NCBI GenBank assembly: GCA_030015575.1
Contig: JASDDO010000006.1
Location: forward strand, 319,782,361-319,846,360
Length of the DNA: 64,000 nucleotides
Direction of reading: 5' to 3'
Origin: Agapanthus africanus
Lineage: Eukaryota > Streptophyta > Magnoliopsida > Asparagales > Amaryllidaceae
Shown: piece by piece, positions 12,676-24,014 of the stretch
Layout of the letters: each line of letters starts with the position of its first letter
How positions within the stretch are numbered: the stretch's first letter is position 1
The notes under the pieces: generated by a model
Told to the model about the DNA's origin: nothing
Databases searched by the model: none
What the model saw: only the letters and a program-made list of their open reading frames with translations
Made by a program: the position numbers and the translations under genes

Positions 12676-12985
12676 ACTTCATGAGCCGTAAGGGTCTCAC
12701 AAAGGTATTTCTCCCTACAAGTCATAAGGATCTTGTAGGTGTATTTTCTCCTTAGGAATCGTGAGGATTCCTAAGTGTTTTGTTCCTCTGTAAGTCGTAA
12801 GGATCCTACAAGAGGATTTTCTCCTCATAAATCGAGAGGATTTACAAGGGTTGTTCACCATGTGAACATATCCCCAGTCACGGATGGGACTTGGTCAGGG
12901 AAATGTTTATTCGCGCCCATGGATTGTATACAAGAGCCCGTATTGGACCACTTGTAGGGCAATATCGGAAGTTGTGGGGGTTGCT
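12676..12985. repeat. Degenerate repeat unit in the tail of element C, copy 2
   Basis: This copy runs from GAGCCGTAAGGGTCTCAC through GGAATCGTGAGGATTCC to TGGATTGTATACAAGAG. It contains several short palindromes around GGATCC and GATCTTGTAG-type words. Confidence 0.7.
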
Positions 12986-13030
12986 TAAGCATAAGTTTAG
13001 GTCTCTGTAACTTAAGACTTTCAAATCTTA

Positions 13031-13200
13031 TGAGCCGTGAGGGTCTCATAAGAGAATTCTCCTTACAAGTCGTGAGGATCTCGCAAGTGTATTTTCTCCT
13101 TAGGCATCGTGGGGATCCCTAAGTGTGTTGCTCCTTTGTGAGTCGTAAGGATCTCACGCGGGTGGTTTCTCCTTACAAGGTCGAGAGGACCCTATAAGTG
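13031..13200. repeat. Degenerate repeat unit in the tail of element C, copy 3
   Basis: This copy begins GAGCCGTGAGGGTCTCAT and follows the same phrase order as copies 1 and 2 before it breaks off near 13200. Confidence 0.7.
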
Positions 13201-13207
13201 CCTTTTA

Positions 13208-13485
13208 ACGAGGTTGCGCCCTTTCGGGTTTTCACACACTCGCCGGTAGTCCTGCTGTTTTTACTCACGGAGCCCTTTCGGGTTTTCATCCGTGCCCATT
13301 TTGCTTGTGGACATACCGTTTTTTTTTATTCTTTTTATTATTATATATATTTTTCTACGAGGTCGCGCCCTTTCGGGTTTTCACGAACACTCGCCGGTAG
13401 CCCTGCTGTTCTTACTCACGGAGCCCTTTCGGGTTTTCATCCGTGCCCGTTTTGCTTATGGACATACCGTTTTTTTTTATTTTCT
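13208..13485. repeat. Tandem duplication, period 149 bp
   Basis: Two copies start at about 13210 and 13359 with GAGGT(T/C)GCGCCCTTTCGG. Each contains the phrase CCCTTTCGGGTTTTCA twice and ends in a T-rich run after GGACATACCG. No gene is seen. Confidence 0.85.
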
Positions 13486-13677
13486 TTTCTTTCTTTTTTA
13501 TCTCGTCAGCCTACGGATACTGCGGTATTAGTTTAAGTACGTTTCGGTCCGCTATTAGTTTAAGGACGTTTCGGTCCGTCATGGAGAAGGCTGGCTACTG
13601 CTTATAAAGCTTGAGCTTAGAAAGATAGCGAGCGGACATAGTCGTCGTCATCTATCATTGACCTAGGCCATGGCTCA

Positions 13678-14961
13678 TTAAGCATAGTATTTCTTTAGGA
13701 ATCTACCGTTTATCGGCCTGAAAGGCCTTTCACCGTGCATATCCATGAGTAGATAGGCTCCACCCTGGTAGACTTTGTCTATGATGTATGGGCCTTCATA
13801 GTTTGGCTCAAATTTTCCCCGCTTGGCGCGATTAGGGATCATAGGCCTTTTGACCACTAGCACAAGCTCGCCTTGGCGGAATGTCCTCGGTCGGGTCAAT
13901 CTTTCATATGAGCACGTCATCTTTGCTTTATAAGCTTCCAGATTTTGCTGCGCTATGAACCGTGTTTCTTCAAGAGCATCAAGCTCCTCAAGCCGAAGGT
14001 GAGCGTTTTCTTCATCTGTTAGCTCGTAGTGGACTGCCACTCGTAGAGAGGGTAATTCTATTTCGAGGGGGAGTACTGCTTCTGTACCGAATACCAACGC
14101 ATATGGTGTTGCGTTAGTGGCCGTCTTGAACGTTGTTCGATATGCCCACAGAGCCTCTTGCAGTCTCTCGTGTCAGTCTCTCTTATTTCGGGACACCGTC
14201 TTTTTCATGATTTTCTTCAGGGTCTTGTTGAAGGCTTCAGCTAGACCATTAGCTCGCGGATTGTAAACTGAAGAATATCTCCGGTCTATATTATGCTGCT
14301 GTGCAAAGCGACTGATCTTGTGGCTTCTGTAAGCTGGTCCGTTATCGGAGATGATCCGTCTTGGCGTTCCGAACCGATATATGACGTGCGTCTTGAAGAA
14401 GTGGAGGATATTTTCCATCTTCACCTCTCTTAACGGTACTGCTTCTGCCCATTTGGAGAAGTAGTCAGTCATCGCCAGGATGAAACGATGTCCCTTGGAC
14501 GATGCTGGTTCGATGGGGCCGACTATGTCGGTTCCCCACATTCCGAACGGCCAGCTAGCCACCGTCGGGTGTAGTGGATTTGGATGCTGATGGATGAAAT
14601 CCCCATGAATTTGACATGAGTGGCAATGCTTCGCATATTTGAGGCAGTCCTGAATCATCGTGGGTCAGCAGTAGCCCATCCGCTTGATCTTCAACTTCAT
14701 CTTTGGGCCTACTTGATGAGAACCACAGGTTCCATCATGAACTTCCTGAACGACTCTTTTCGCTTCATCAGGTCCCAGACATCTTATCCACAGAGAATCG
14801 AATGACCTCTTGTATAGAGTATCATTGACAAAGGCGAAAGACAGAGCTCGTTTCATGAGCTGATGTCTTGTGGACGCATCTTCGGGCATTCGGTAGGACT
14901 TAAAGTCGTCTATGAAGACTTCCCTCCAATCCTCAGCCTTTTCCCAGTCTTCTATTTGCAA
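13678..14961 (-). pseudogene. Tat integrase, with two in-frame stops
   Basis: Read from 14961 leftward: a linker, an HHCC finger (VHDG, GSH, KHC, HSC), the catalytic core with D in GTDIVGP, D in ISDNGPAY and E in GLAEAF, then a C-terminal domain with RFLKKYY at the end. The frame is interrupted by TGA at 14665-14667 and 14173-14175. In both places family alignment from memory expects Trp (GYYWP and RDWHERL), so each looks like TGG to TGA. The three open pieces are in one frame. It joins the upstream RNase H through a frame change near 14985. Confidence 0.88.
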
Positions 14962-15776
14962 GGTTGTCTGTTCAGTCGCCCCTTCTCTTCGGATGATTCC
15001 GGAGATATTTCTGCTGGGGCAAGCACCCGACGGCTTTGTACCACGATTCTAACGTCATCGAGGTTTTCGTCAGCCAGTTCTTTAGCAAGTTTGGCCAACG
15101 CATCTGCTTTACTGTTTTCCGCGCACGGTATGCTTTCCAAAGTATAGGAGGGAATTTGGGTCAACAGTTGTTGCACCTTTTCGCCGTACTTCACCAGCTC
15201 AGGCTTGCACGTTTGGTAGTCGCCGTTTACTTGACTAACGACCAGTTGAGAATCTCCGTATATGAGGAGGTTTTCAATTCCCATGTCGATGGCGATCTCG
15301 AGACCTACTATCAAAGCTTCGTATTCGGATTCGTTATTCGTCCTCGGCTCTGTTAAGGAGAAGGCGAAGCGCATAATCCCTCCTTGTGGAGTTACGAAGA
15401 TAAGGCCTACCCCCGATTTGATTATAGGGGTACTTTGTTTGCGCTTCTTTACGGAAGATGCTCCGTCGAAATAAAGCTCCCATCGGGTATCACTACCGTC
15501 GATCGCATCAAACGCATGTTCGTCTGGAAGATCGCAATTTAAAGGAGAATCGGCGGGTATCGGATGCTCAGCGAGGAAGTCGGCGATAGCCTGGCCTTTG
15601 ATTGCCTTGAGAGGGTGATATGTTATCGAAAATTCCATCCAGAGCAGGGCGCATTTAGCGAGTCGTCCCGTCAATATGGCATTCGACATCAAAAATTTAA
15701 GAGGGTCGACCTTCGAAATGAGACGGACCTCATGTGCCAATGCATAGTGCCTGAGCTTTGTTATCGCGAAGATCAA
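14952..15776 (-). pseudogene. Tat RNase H region with additional archaeal-type RNase H
   Basis: The first part is the tail of the usual RNase H and its connection (LRHYALAHEVRLIS). It is followed by a second RNase H with the four acidic residues expected for catalysis: FDGAS, ESEYEAL, GDSQLV and ADALAKLA. This second domain is the diagnostic feature of Tat elements. The piece is in frame with the reverse transcriptase upstream but separated by a TGA at 15831-15833, and its end runs out of frame near 14985. All acidic residues are kept although the reading frame is dead. Confidence 0.88.
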
Positions 15777-15830
15777 GGCCAGGCAGTGTTTTTCAATGGG
15801 AGAGTAATTGCTTTCTGCCCCCAGTAGGAC

Positions 15831-17786
15831 TCAACTTAAATAGTATAGTGCTCTTTCTTTCCCTTGGTCGTTCTCTTGCGCCCATAATGCGCCTAAAGAA
15901 CCTTCGAGGGCGGTCGTGTAAAGAATGAGAGGCTTTCCCTTAACTGGAGCAGCCAACACTGGCGGGTTCTGCAGGTACTGTTTAATCTCGTCCAGCGCGC
16001 CCTGGCATTTTTGGTCCCAGACGAATGGAGTCCCCTTCTTCATCAGGTGACTGTAAGGACGACACTTGCCCGAAAGGTTGGCTATAAATCGCCGTATATA
16101 TGCGAGCTTCCCTTGGAGAGATCGCAGCTGCTTAAGAGTCCTTGGCGGAGGCATTTCTATGATCGCTTTGATCTTTGATGGATCTATTTCAATACCTCGG
16201 TGTCGGACGATGAATCCCAGGAATTTTCCCGAAGAAACTCCGAATGCACACTTGAGAGGGTTCATCTTCAAGTTATATTGCCGAAGGCGTTGAAATACAG
16301 TTTTTAGGTGCTCGAGACGTTCCTCATACGATTTGCTCTTAACCACGAGGTTGTCAATATAATATTCGACGATTTCATGTATAAGGTCATCGAAGATCTT
16401 CGTCATGGCCCTCTGATAGGTGGCACAGGCATTCCTTAGACCGAAGGGCATCACCTTGTAACAAAATATCCCTAGAGGGGTCCTAAAAGCGGTATGCTTT
16501 TGGTCTTCGGGATGCATCTTTATCTGATTATACCCTGACGAGCCGTCCATAAAGGAGAAAACCTCATGAGTGGACGTGTTGTCTATCATCAGTTCGGTGA
16601 CTGGCACTGGGAAATCGTCTTTCGGGCAAGCATTATTGAGATCCCGGAAGTCTACGCATATGCGCACTGTCCCATTTTTCTTCGTCACCGGTACGATGTT
16701 GGCGATCCGTTCAGGGTATTGAACTTCCTGGATGAAGCCAGAGTCGATCAGCTTCTTGTCCTCGACGTTGATACTCATCTCAAGCTCAAGCCGCATTCTT
16801 CTTGGTGCCTGTTTGACCGGCTTGACGTCCGGGGAGATCGCCAATTTGTGCACAGCGATTTCTGGATCTAGTCCTGGCATCTCGGAATAGTTCCATGCGA
16901 AGCAATCTTTGTGCTGTACAAGGACGTCTTTTAACGCAGCCACCCTTTCTTCGGACAACAGCTCACTGACGAACGTCGGCCGTGGGTCACTTGCCGTCCC
17001 CAACTCAATTTTCTTGAGGTTATCTGCAGTGGTATGTATTCCATCCTCCAGCTCTTTCGGAGCTGGGGGAAATTCTGAGCTCACCTCATCATTGCTGTTT
17101 TCGAAGCACCAGGGAAGGTTGTCCATGTTCTCGGGCCCTTCTTTTAATATTGTTATCACGTGACAAGTACGAATTCGCTTCCAATCCCAATGTGGAACTG
17201 GTTCTTCTTCCGTGGACTTGGGTTCGTGCTTTTGTGGCGGCGCTACCCTCCAGTTGTCGGACAGAACGAACTTGCCAAGCTGATATTGATCTTCAACCCA
17301 ATTCTTGAAGGTGAAGCAGTCCTCAAGGGGGTGCCCTATCACTCGGTGATAAGAGCAATAGCCTGGGTGTGAGACCTCGCTTGCTTGTTCAGGGTGTTTA
17401 GACTCCGGCAGTGTAATCATCTGATATTTTAGAGCAAGATCAAGTATCTTCTTCGTCTTGTCCCGCGGAAACGAGTACGCTCGACCCATTTTCTTCATGA
17501 GGGATAGATCAATAACGCTCGACTCCCACTTGCGTGGCTTCTTAGCCCCGCTTTGTTGCTGTTGAGCGCCTTTTTGGCCTTTCGATTTGTTTCTACCTCT
17601 GCGTCGAGCCTTTTTTATAACAGGTTGGCAGGGGGCGGCACTTTCATCTTTGACGGCCTGTTGAAGGAGGCGTTGCGTTTTGGCTTTCTCATAGATGGCC
17701 ATCTCGCGGTTGTGATCATCTCGGACTTTTTGACCAGCTTCCCTTATAAGCCTGTCCATTTGTTCTTCAAACGACGGATTGGGCAC
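15831..17786 (-). pseudogene. Tat Gag C-terminal module plus reverse transcriptase with mutated active site
   Basis: The N-terminal 190 residues carry a YSFPRDKT block and the third CHHC module (C-SY-H-RVIG-H-PLED-C). Residues about 280-650 are the reverse transcriptase: DFRDLNNACPKDDFP, SFMDGSSGYNQI, TPLGIFCYKVMPFGLRNA and the palm motif. The palm motif reads YIDN instead of the family's YVDD; the Asn codon is at 16350-16352. Loss of the second Asp should abolish polymerase activity. The start shown is a GTG; the frame is really continuous upstream to a frame change near 17885. A TGA at 15831-15833 ends it, where the family continues into RNase H. Confidence 0.9.
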
Positions 17787-17847
17787 TCTTGCATCAGGAA
17801 CTTTTACTGGTTCAGGATTAGTGTCCTCCCGTTGCGCATCCGCTTCT

Positions 17848-19032
17848 TCATTGAAGTCGCGTACGACGTAACAGTCCCGAGCAGCTCTCGTTTCTTAGAG
17901 CGATGTATCCGAGCCCGATCGTCTCCATCCTGCCACTAGGCAGCTTGTGCTGAGTTCCGGGGACATTCCAGACCCTGTCATAGAATTTGGCCTTTCTAAC
18001 GGTCTGTTTGAAGGGTATCCCTTGGCGCTTCAACAGCTTCTTCAAGCCTTCTGTATAATATCTGGGTAGACGGATGGGTTGAAGTCTGTCCAGCGTAGGA
18101 TCTGCCCCGTGCCAGATTTCTTTCTCCACTATGTTTTCTTCAGAGCGGTAGAATAGAATTGCCTCCTCGCCTTCTCGCCTGGGCGGGACATAGAACGTCT
18201 GCAGGTCCTCTACACTGTCGGTATCAAGCGCATCTAATTCTTTATAATGTTTAAGCGGCACCATAGCGGCTTGCAGACTTTGCTCTTCGTCAACGGAAGC
18301 TCGTATTGAAGGTCGAGCAGAGAATACAGCATGGACATCATCCTCCGAATCACTACCAAAGATCAACGTAGGAGCGAATGGTCCCGGCTTAGTGTATTGG
18401 GGAGGACCCGAATAAACTATCTCCTCTTCCTCCTCGGTATCACTGCCGAAGACAGGGATGGTAGCGTTAGTTTTATTTTCCGGCTTGCGACACCTTTCCG
18501 TGTCTTCAAAATTCGGCAAGAAGTATTTGGCATCTTCATATTTGCGAACTTCATTCATGGAAAACGAATTCAGTTCTCCCGTTACGGTATACTCGAGACC
18601 ATCCCTAAAATATTTCATATACTGATGCTGTGTAGAAGGGATGATGTTGTACTCGTGTAACCATGGTCGGCCGAGCAGAGCGTTGTAGCATGTCTTGGCA
18701 TCTATGACGTGGAATTTAATGTCCGTGACGAGCAACCCGAAACGTAGCGTCAGTATCACAGATCCAAGAGTCTTTGACGATTGGGGGTCGAACCCGGAGA
18801 TGGTGATCTTGTCTCGAGCGAGGTGCTGGACGCTCATGCAGATTTCCTTTAACACCCGCACATTGAGTAGGTTAACAGACGACCCGTTATCGATCAGGAT
18901 TTTGCCTATCTTTATATCATGGCAGTATCCCGAGACGTAGAGAGGGCGATTGTGTTCGCACGTCCCAAGGAGAAGGTCTTCATCACCGAATGTGACATCG
19001 GCCGTGTGCACTTCTTCCAGTTCATCCTTCAT
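17848..19032 (-). pseudogene. Tat aspartic protease region
   Basis: The protease motif is ILIDNGSSVNLL (Tat elements use DNGS in place of DTG) followed about 75 residues later by ALLGRPWLHEY. The rest is an acidic linker (DTEEEEE, GSDSEDD) and a basic stretch. The C-terminal tail NESCSGLL is out of frame: the correct continuation lies in another frame and leads into the piece at 15831-17786. Upstream the frame continues past the ATG at 19032 to a stop around 19140. Confidence 0.85.
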
Positions 19033-19235
19033 CTTTTCATCGACCAGGAAAGCTTGGAACTGCTCCGGGTCCTGTAGTGCCTTAATTAACGAATCTCTCG
19101 CCTCCTTTGATAGTAAAAGGGCATCAAGAATGCTGAGCTACGATGGTAGTTTCCTCAGATGCGCTAAGACGTTGTAAACCACCTTATTTTTCTTCGGCGG
19201 GTCTTTGGCAGCTAGCTCTTCCATGACTTGGTCAT

Positions 19236-19985
19236 CTAGGGCGATGTCCTCAGAGACCTTTTCTTTCCCTTTATCTTTTTTGTTTGAGGGTCCGAGATTC
19301 TTTTCGGGCAGCGTCCGATTCCGCAGTCGAATATTTTCACAAACCTTTGGCTCTTCTTCTTTTCTCGAAGTGGACTCTTTAAAGAGAGGGGCAAGTTCCA
19401 GCTCTTCATCAGAATAGGCACTTGTGACCTGCCGGTGTTAACCATGCAACAATCGCCAGTAGTTCTTTTAAGCCCTTCGGTTGTATTTCTTCGCTCCCGA
19501 CGAGTTTTGCGCTTTTCCCGCTTGAAGCGTTGTCTATGAGCAACGTATCCTTGCCACCATTTATCGAAAGCTTTGCACTCTTGAGTGGGGTGCGAAACCT
19601 TCTGATGATATAAGCAATAGGAGGGGTGCATTTCTATTTCACCATTAATTTTTCCTTCGGAGGATGGTACCTTCGTACCCATTGACACGGCTTTAGCAAA
19701 CCTCTTCCTCATCTTGAATTGGCTTTTGTCGATGTTGGAGGCATTTTGCTCCAGCGGGATCGTTTCGGCTCTTTCATCAAGTCGCTGGCGTTTGGCCCTT
19801 TCAAATATAATCGCCTCGCGTTCCCGATCAGCTTTACTTTTTAAGAGAGCTTCATTGAGGAATGCGTCAATTACTTCATCCGATGGCCCCAGAATTTTTG
19901 GTTCAGGATCTGCTCCCGGCGTTTCAGTACAAAGGGTCTCCTCATCATCCATGAACGAGTGGGAAATCACATGACAGCTCGCCAT
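19236..19985 (-). pseudogene. Tat Gag-Pol linker with second CHHC module
   Basis: A basic, charged segment contains C-LY-H-QKVS-H-PTQE-C at about residues 125-138, the second of three CHHC modules in this element. The last 60 residues are out of frame relative to the downstream protease piece, so a frame change lies near 19430. The ATG is not a true start: the same frame is open upstream to the TAA at 20109-20111, through the acidic stretch EEDEGESSSDDSEE. Confidence 0.75.
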
Positions 19986-20108
19986 GCATTCTTCAGAATC
20001 ATCAGATGAACTTTCTCCCTCATCTTCCTCTTGAAAGACGTGATTGAGGAATTCTTGGAATGTAATGGGAGTCCGTGCCTTCTGGTTGTATTCCTCCAGT
20101 GCGTCAAT

Positions 20109-20843
20109 TTATTTTTGCAAGTCCGTACGCTTGTCGCCAGGCTTCACGGGCTTCTTTAACTTCTTTTTCTTCTTCTTTGAAGATTTCGACGGCTGGTTAT
20201 GAATGCTTGGGCCACCTCCATTGATCTTTTGAGTTGGACGAGGCTTCAACATCCCTTCAATAATCTGCGGCTCCAATGGGTTCTTCCACTTGATCGCTGG
20301 GCATGTCTGAAGATCGTTTAGCATCCTCTTTGTCTTGGTTGATAATACAACTTCCCAAGGAGCTTCTTCAACGACGGAGCATGTTTCCCCCGGCGTATTC
20401 GTCCCCTTAGATGTGTGGGGCTGCGGGGGATTCACCTTCCATTTGTCAGATAACGCGAATTTGCCCTGTCGGTACTGGTTTTTAAGGAAATTTTTGAAAA
20501 CGTAGCAATCTTCGATTGGATGGCCCAGTACTCGATGATAAGGACAGTAGTTGGGCTCATTGACATCACTTGGTTGCGACGGACGTTTTGGATCTGGCAG
20601 GTTTATGAGTCGGTTGCGCAACGCCAGCTCGAATAACCTTCTCGTCTTATCTCGGGGAAAGGAGTAAGAACGTCCTAGCCTCTCCTCAAGGGCCACGTAT
20701 GGACGCGTATTACTTTGACGAACAACCGGCTTCGAGTCGCTCGGTTGTTGTTGAGCATTAGCGACAACGATCGCTTTTCCCTTTCCCTTGTCATTTCGGG
20801 AGTCCGGCTTTAGAAGAGGGGGTTTATGGCCCATCTGATCCAT
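20109..20843 (-). pseudogene. Tat Gag nucleocapsid region with first CHHC module
   Basis: The piece holds the block GRSYSFPRDKTRRLFELAL followed by C-PY-H-RVLG-H-PIED-C and FKN, then a lysine-rich tail. The cysteine/histidine spacing C-x2-H-x4-H-x4-C is a variant of the retroviral CCHC knuckle and suggests RNA binding. It is in the same frame as the capsid piece upstream, separated by three stops between 20844 and 20978, and ends at a TAA after which the frame continues. Confidence 0.82.
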
Positions 20844-20975
20844 TTACGCTAGTTTGTCAATCAAGGCCTGAAAGGTAGTCGGCTTGAAAAACATCATAAA
20901 TTGCTAGATGGTTGCTTGCGGATCAAGGGTTCCCACAAACATACCCACTGCGGGAGCTTCTTCAATACGCTGCTC

Positions 20976-22193
20976 TCACTTCGACCATAAGTTTCGCCAC
21001 CGTATAGCATATTGGACCCATGTCTCGCCTGGCTTTACCCTGGCGTTAATCAGTGCCGTCATCGGGGTACGTTCACTGGCGCTTGCAAAACGTTGAGTAA
21101 ACAACAGCTCCATCTCCGCGAAGTTCTTGATCGAGTCGTTCGGGAGCTCAGAGTACCACTCGAACGCCGTATCTGATAAACTTCCAACAAACTGGCGAAG
21201 CAACAGCTTGTCATCACCGCCGGTGTTGCCGCAGAGTGCCCTGAACTGGGCAACATGCTGGTGGGGATTGCCAGTCCCCTTGTAGACATGGAACTTAGGA
21301 ATTGTGTAACCGGGCGGATACTTGATTTGATTGTACCAACTTGGATATGGACGCCCTGTTCTTACGACCTGGCCAGCTGCTTCAGTCACATGATGAACCC
21401 GTATTTGCTGGGCTATGTACTCGTCCAAATCAGCTTTGGAGATTGTCTCTTCTTTAGCTGCTGACAGAGCTGGCGGAGGATTCGACGTCTCTCCCTTATC
21501 GTCTTCAAGGATGATCGGGGGATCTTCGGCCGGAGGATCTTGTTGGATCATCATCCCCACCATGTCTTGGAACAGGAGGCCCATACGCTGTATGTTGGCT
21601 GCTTGTTCAGCAGCCTCTTTGTCCTCCTTTTCTAATATTCGACGAAGGAATTCGGCGTCGGTTTCTTCCTCCTGGCGTTCATCCGAGGATGTTTCAGGGT
21701 TTTCTTTTGGCCTAGTAAGTGCGGCCATAGCGTTCATCATCTCTTGGAGCTTCTGCTGTTGCTCCTGTGCTTTGGTCACGGATCGCGTAAGTGGTCGATG
21801 ACCCGTAGATATGCGACTGCCCTCCTTACCAGACACCACGTAGACTGTATGAACTACAATGCTCCCTGACTTAGGGCGTTTGGGTTCACCACCTTTGATA
21901 TTCGTCATCGGCGTCGGCACATTCTCCGGCCTTCTTCTTTTATGGGCCATAGAAGTTAAGGGGGCCGTTGCTTTGGGCACCCAAGCGGTCGTCGCCTTTC
22001 GTTGCTTGACCAGGGGATTTTCTTCCTGCCGGCCTTTCGACTTCTTGTGCTGGCGAGAGAAGTTAGGATTAATGTCAGATTCTTGGACTCGTCGCCATGT
22101 CTTGTAGATCCTGGAGGACAGCGATTGAGGAGGCTGCTCCGGCTTTTCTGTTTCCACGGCAGTCTCTACCGGTGGAGGAGATCTTCTGAGCAC
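20976..22193 (-). pseudogene. Tat Gag capsid
   Basis: An N-terminal 270 residues of low complexity, rich in Glu, Lys and Pro, is followed by the retrotransposon Gag domain: PKFHVYKGTGNPHQHVAQFRA, LRQFVGSLSDTAFEWYSELP and PGETWVQYAIRWRNL. A TGA at 20976-20978 cuts the protein; the codons after it continue the Gag domain and contain two more stops before 20843. Upstream, a frame change near 22395 separates it from the N-terminal piece. Confidence 0.88.
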
Positions 22194-22371
22194 CGCAGTT
22201 GGTGAGTTCCTGCGTACCCTATTCAGCAGCTCAAAGCTGTTCCCGGTTGGAACAGCAGCATTGACTTCTGCCGTTGGAGCTGGTGGAGTTATCCCAGAAG
22301 GGGAGTTGCCCCCAGTCTTCCTTACCCGGCGCCAGTGGCGTCGTCGGGCGCGACGAGTCGTCTGTATTGGC

Positions 22372-22950
22372 TCAGAGAGAAACAGCTTCTTCTTGCCCCC
22401 TGTTCGGGTGTGGGGCGGTTGCCGGTGTCAGCCTATTGAAGACTGATGTCTTTTGAGCAGCAAGAGTAGGAGTGGGAGTTGGGACGGTCAATCTTGTAAA
22501 GACCGATCTCTTAGCAGGAGAAGTCGCCTTGACGACTTCAAGAGCGGGTCTGGGTACTCCTTTTGGAATAACCTTTTCTGAGACTGCACGCTTCATTGCG
22601 GGTCCGCGAGAGTTTTGGTCCAATCTGGAAAAGACCGAGGCGCCGGTGTTGGGTGACCCGTTGAGAGGGGCCGTAGTAACTGAAAGTCGATCGAAGACCG
22701 ACTTCTTAGGAGCATCTTGTACGGGCACAGGGGTGCTGAAGCTTGTTGGCGGAAGCATAGTTCCGAAAAACAGCCCCGTGGTGGCTTGAGTAATCTGCTC
22801 CACGGGCATGGTGAACAGAGAGGCCGCTTGGGGCCCGTAGGTTATGCCCCCAGTTGAGGCCGGACGCGAGCTGCAGTTGCAATTGGAGCACTTCAAACAA
22901 GTTGAGGCCATCGATGCTTGATTCCTCTTCTGCACCAAGCGAGAGACCAA
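22372..22950 (-). pseudogene. Tat Gag N-terminal segment with SVFxRL repeats
   Basis: The 192-residue piece starts 118 bp inside the 5' LTR boundary and carries a Cys-rich stretch (CLKCSNCNCS) and four copies of a short motif: KSVFDRL, ASVFSRL, RSVFTRL and TSVFNRL, spaced 20-50 residues. Similar SVFDRL words occur in other plant Tat Gags as I recall them; their role is unknown to me. The true frame shifts at the end near 22395. Confidence 0.72.
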
Positions 22951-23043
22951 ATCTTAGTAAACTTGAAATCCAAAGGCAACCGTTAACAAACCGCGATTAG
23001 TTCGTGAAGACGACACGCGAAGTGTGGAGTGGAAAGAGGAAAA

Positions 23044-23062
23044 GGTCCCACCGGACGTGCCA
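23044..23062 (-). other. Candidate primer-binding site of element C
   Basis: On the minus strand TGGCACGTCCGGTGGGAC follows the LTR end after five bases (GATTC). I could not assign the tRNA from memory. The same phrase CGTGCCAGAATCTGT occurs at 50686-50700 inside the fold-back element. Confidence 0.5.
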
Positions 23063-23484
23063 GAATCTGTTCCCCTCCGAATGGCGGCGACGACGTGAGG
23101 ACATCTTGCATGAGATTCGGGGCAGATGCTATATGGTTTTATCCGTCCACCTCTCCGAAGATGCCAAGTTGATTTATGACACCGTGTATCGGAGGTTTAG
23201 ACGGATGCTGCCGATGTAGCAGACTTCATCAAATTCCCCCTCGCTCGAGGGGTTTTTGATTGTGGGGACGCTTTTCCCTGCAGGCGCAAGCCCCTGCAGT
23301 TAAATACGCTACCGCATCACGGTAACAACTTTCTCCTTCTTCAGGATTTCACTTCGTGTCGTGGGTGTTTGTTTTGTTTGTGGTTGCCCGTGGATTGTAT
23401 ACGGAGACTGAGTAATGCCGTCGCCCGTAGTACGTGGATTAGTCCAAATCCGTATTTACTTAGATTTGGGTTTGGTGTTTTTAG

Positions 23485-23765
23485 TTTAAGGATACGTTAT
23501 CCGTATTGAGGCTAAGATCAACTTAAACGTTCGTTAAGGATACGTTAGTCCTGTTTGAGACTAAGATCGACTTAACGTGCTGATCCATTTATTATTTGGC
23601 CGTCAGGACTCGTCACCTCTCTGACGTCGTTGAAGGATTACAACGATAGGGGTCAGAGGAGTTCAGAGATGTTCCCTTGAACCAAAGTTGATTTGGAGTT
23701 TTATAGTCCATTTGAATGTTTAAGGATACGTTAGCCGTGTTTGGGGCTAAGATCAACTTAAACGG
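23485..23765. repeat. Three copies of an AAGGATACGTTA / CTAAGATCAACTTAA phrase
   Basis: The phrase TTAAGGATACGTTA followed by a GAGGCTAAGATCAACTTAA-like word occurs near 23488, 23533 and 23718. It lies within the 5' LTR of element C. Confidence 0.75.
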
Positions 23766-24014
23766 GACCATTTAGATCCGGTGAATGAGCATTTGGAAGC
23801 TCTATTGTTCCAGTTTAGGGACGTAGTGGTCCATGTTCCAGTTTAGGGACGTTTCGGTCCAATGTTAGTTTAGGGACGTTTCGGTCCGATGTTAGTTTAG
23901 GGACATTTCGGTCCGATATTAATGTGTGGTCGTTGGGACCCGTCACCTCTCTGACGTCATTGAGGAATTACAACGATAGGTGTCAGAGGAGTTCGGAGAT
24001 GTACCCTCGAACCG
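23601..24014. repeat. Direct repeat of about 84 bp, two copies 330 bp apart
   Basis: The copies at about 23601-23684 and 23931-24014 share CGTCACCTCTCTGACGTC, ATTACAACGATAGG and GTCAGAGGAGTTC. Between them are four copies of a GTTTAGGGACGT(TT)CGGTCC phrase (23813-23922), of which two further copies occur at 13528-13580 near the end of pol. Confidence 0.85.

Noticed and set aside
12143..12755. Three overlapping frames of 110-169 codons
   Set aside because: They are produced by the CCCAATCATTTCGGCT repeats and a T-rich stretch and resemble no protein.
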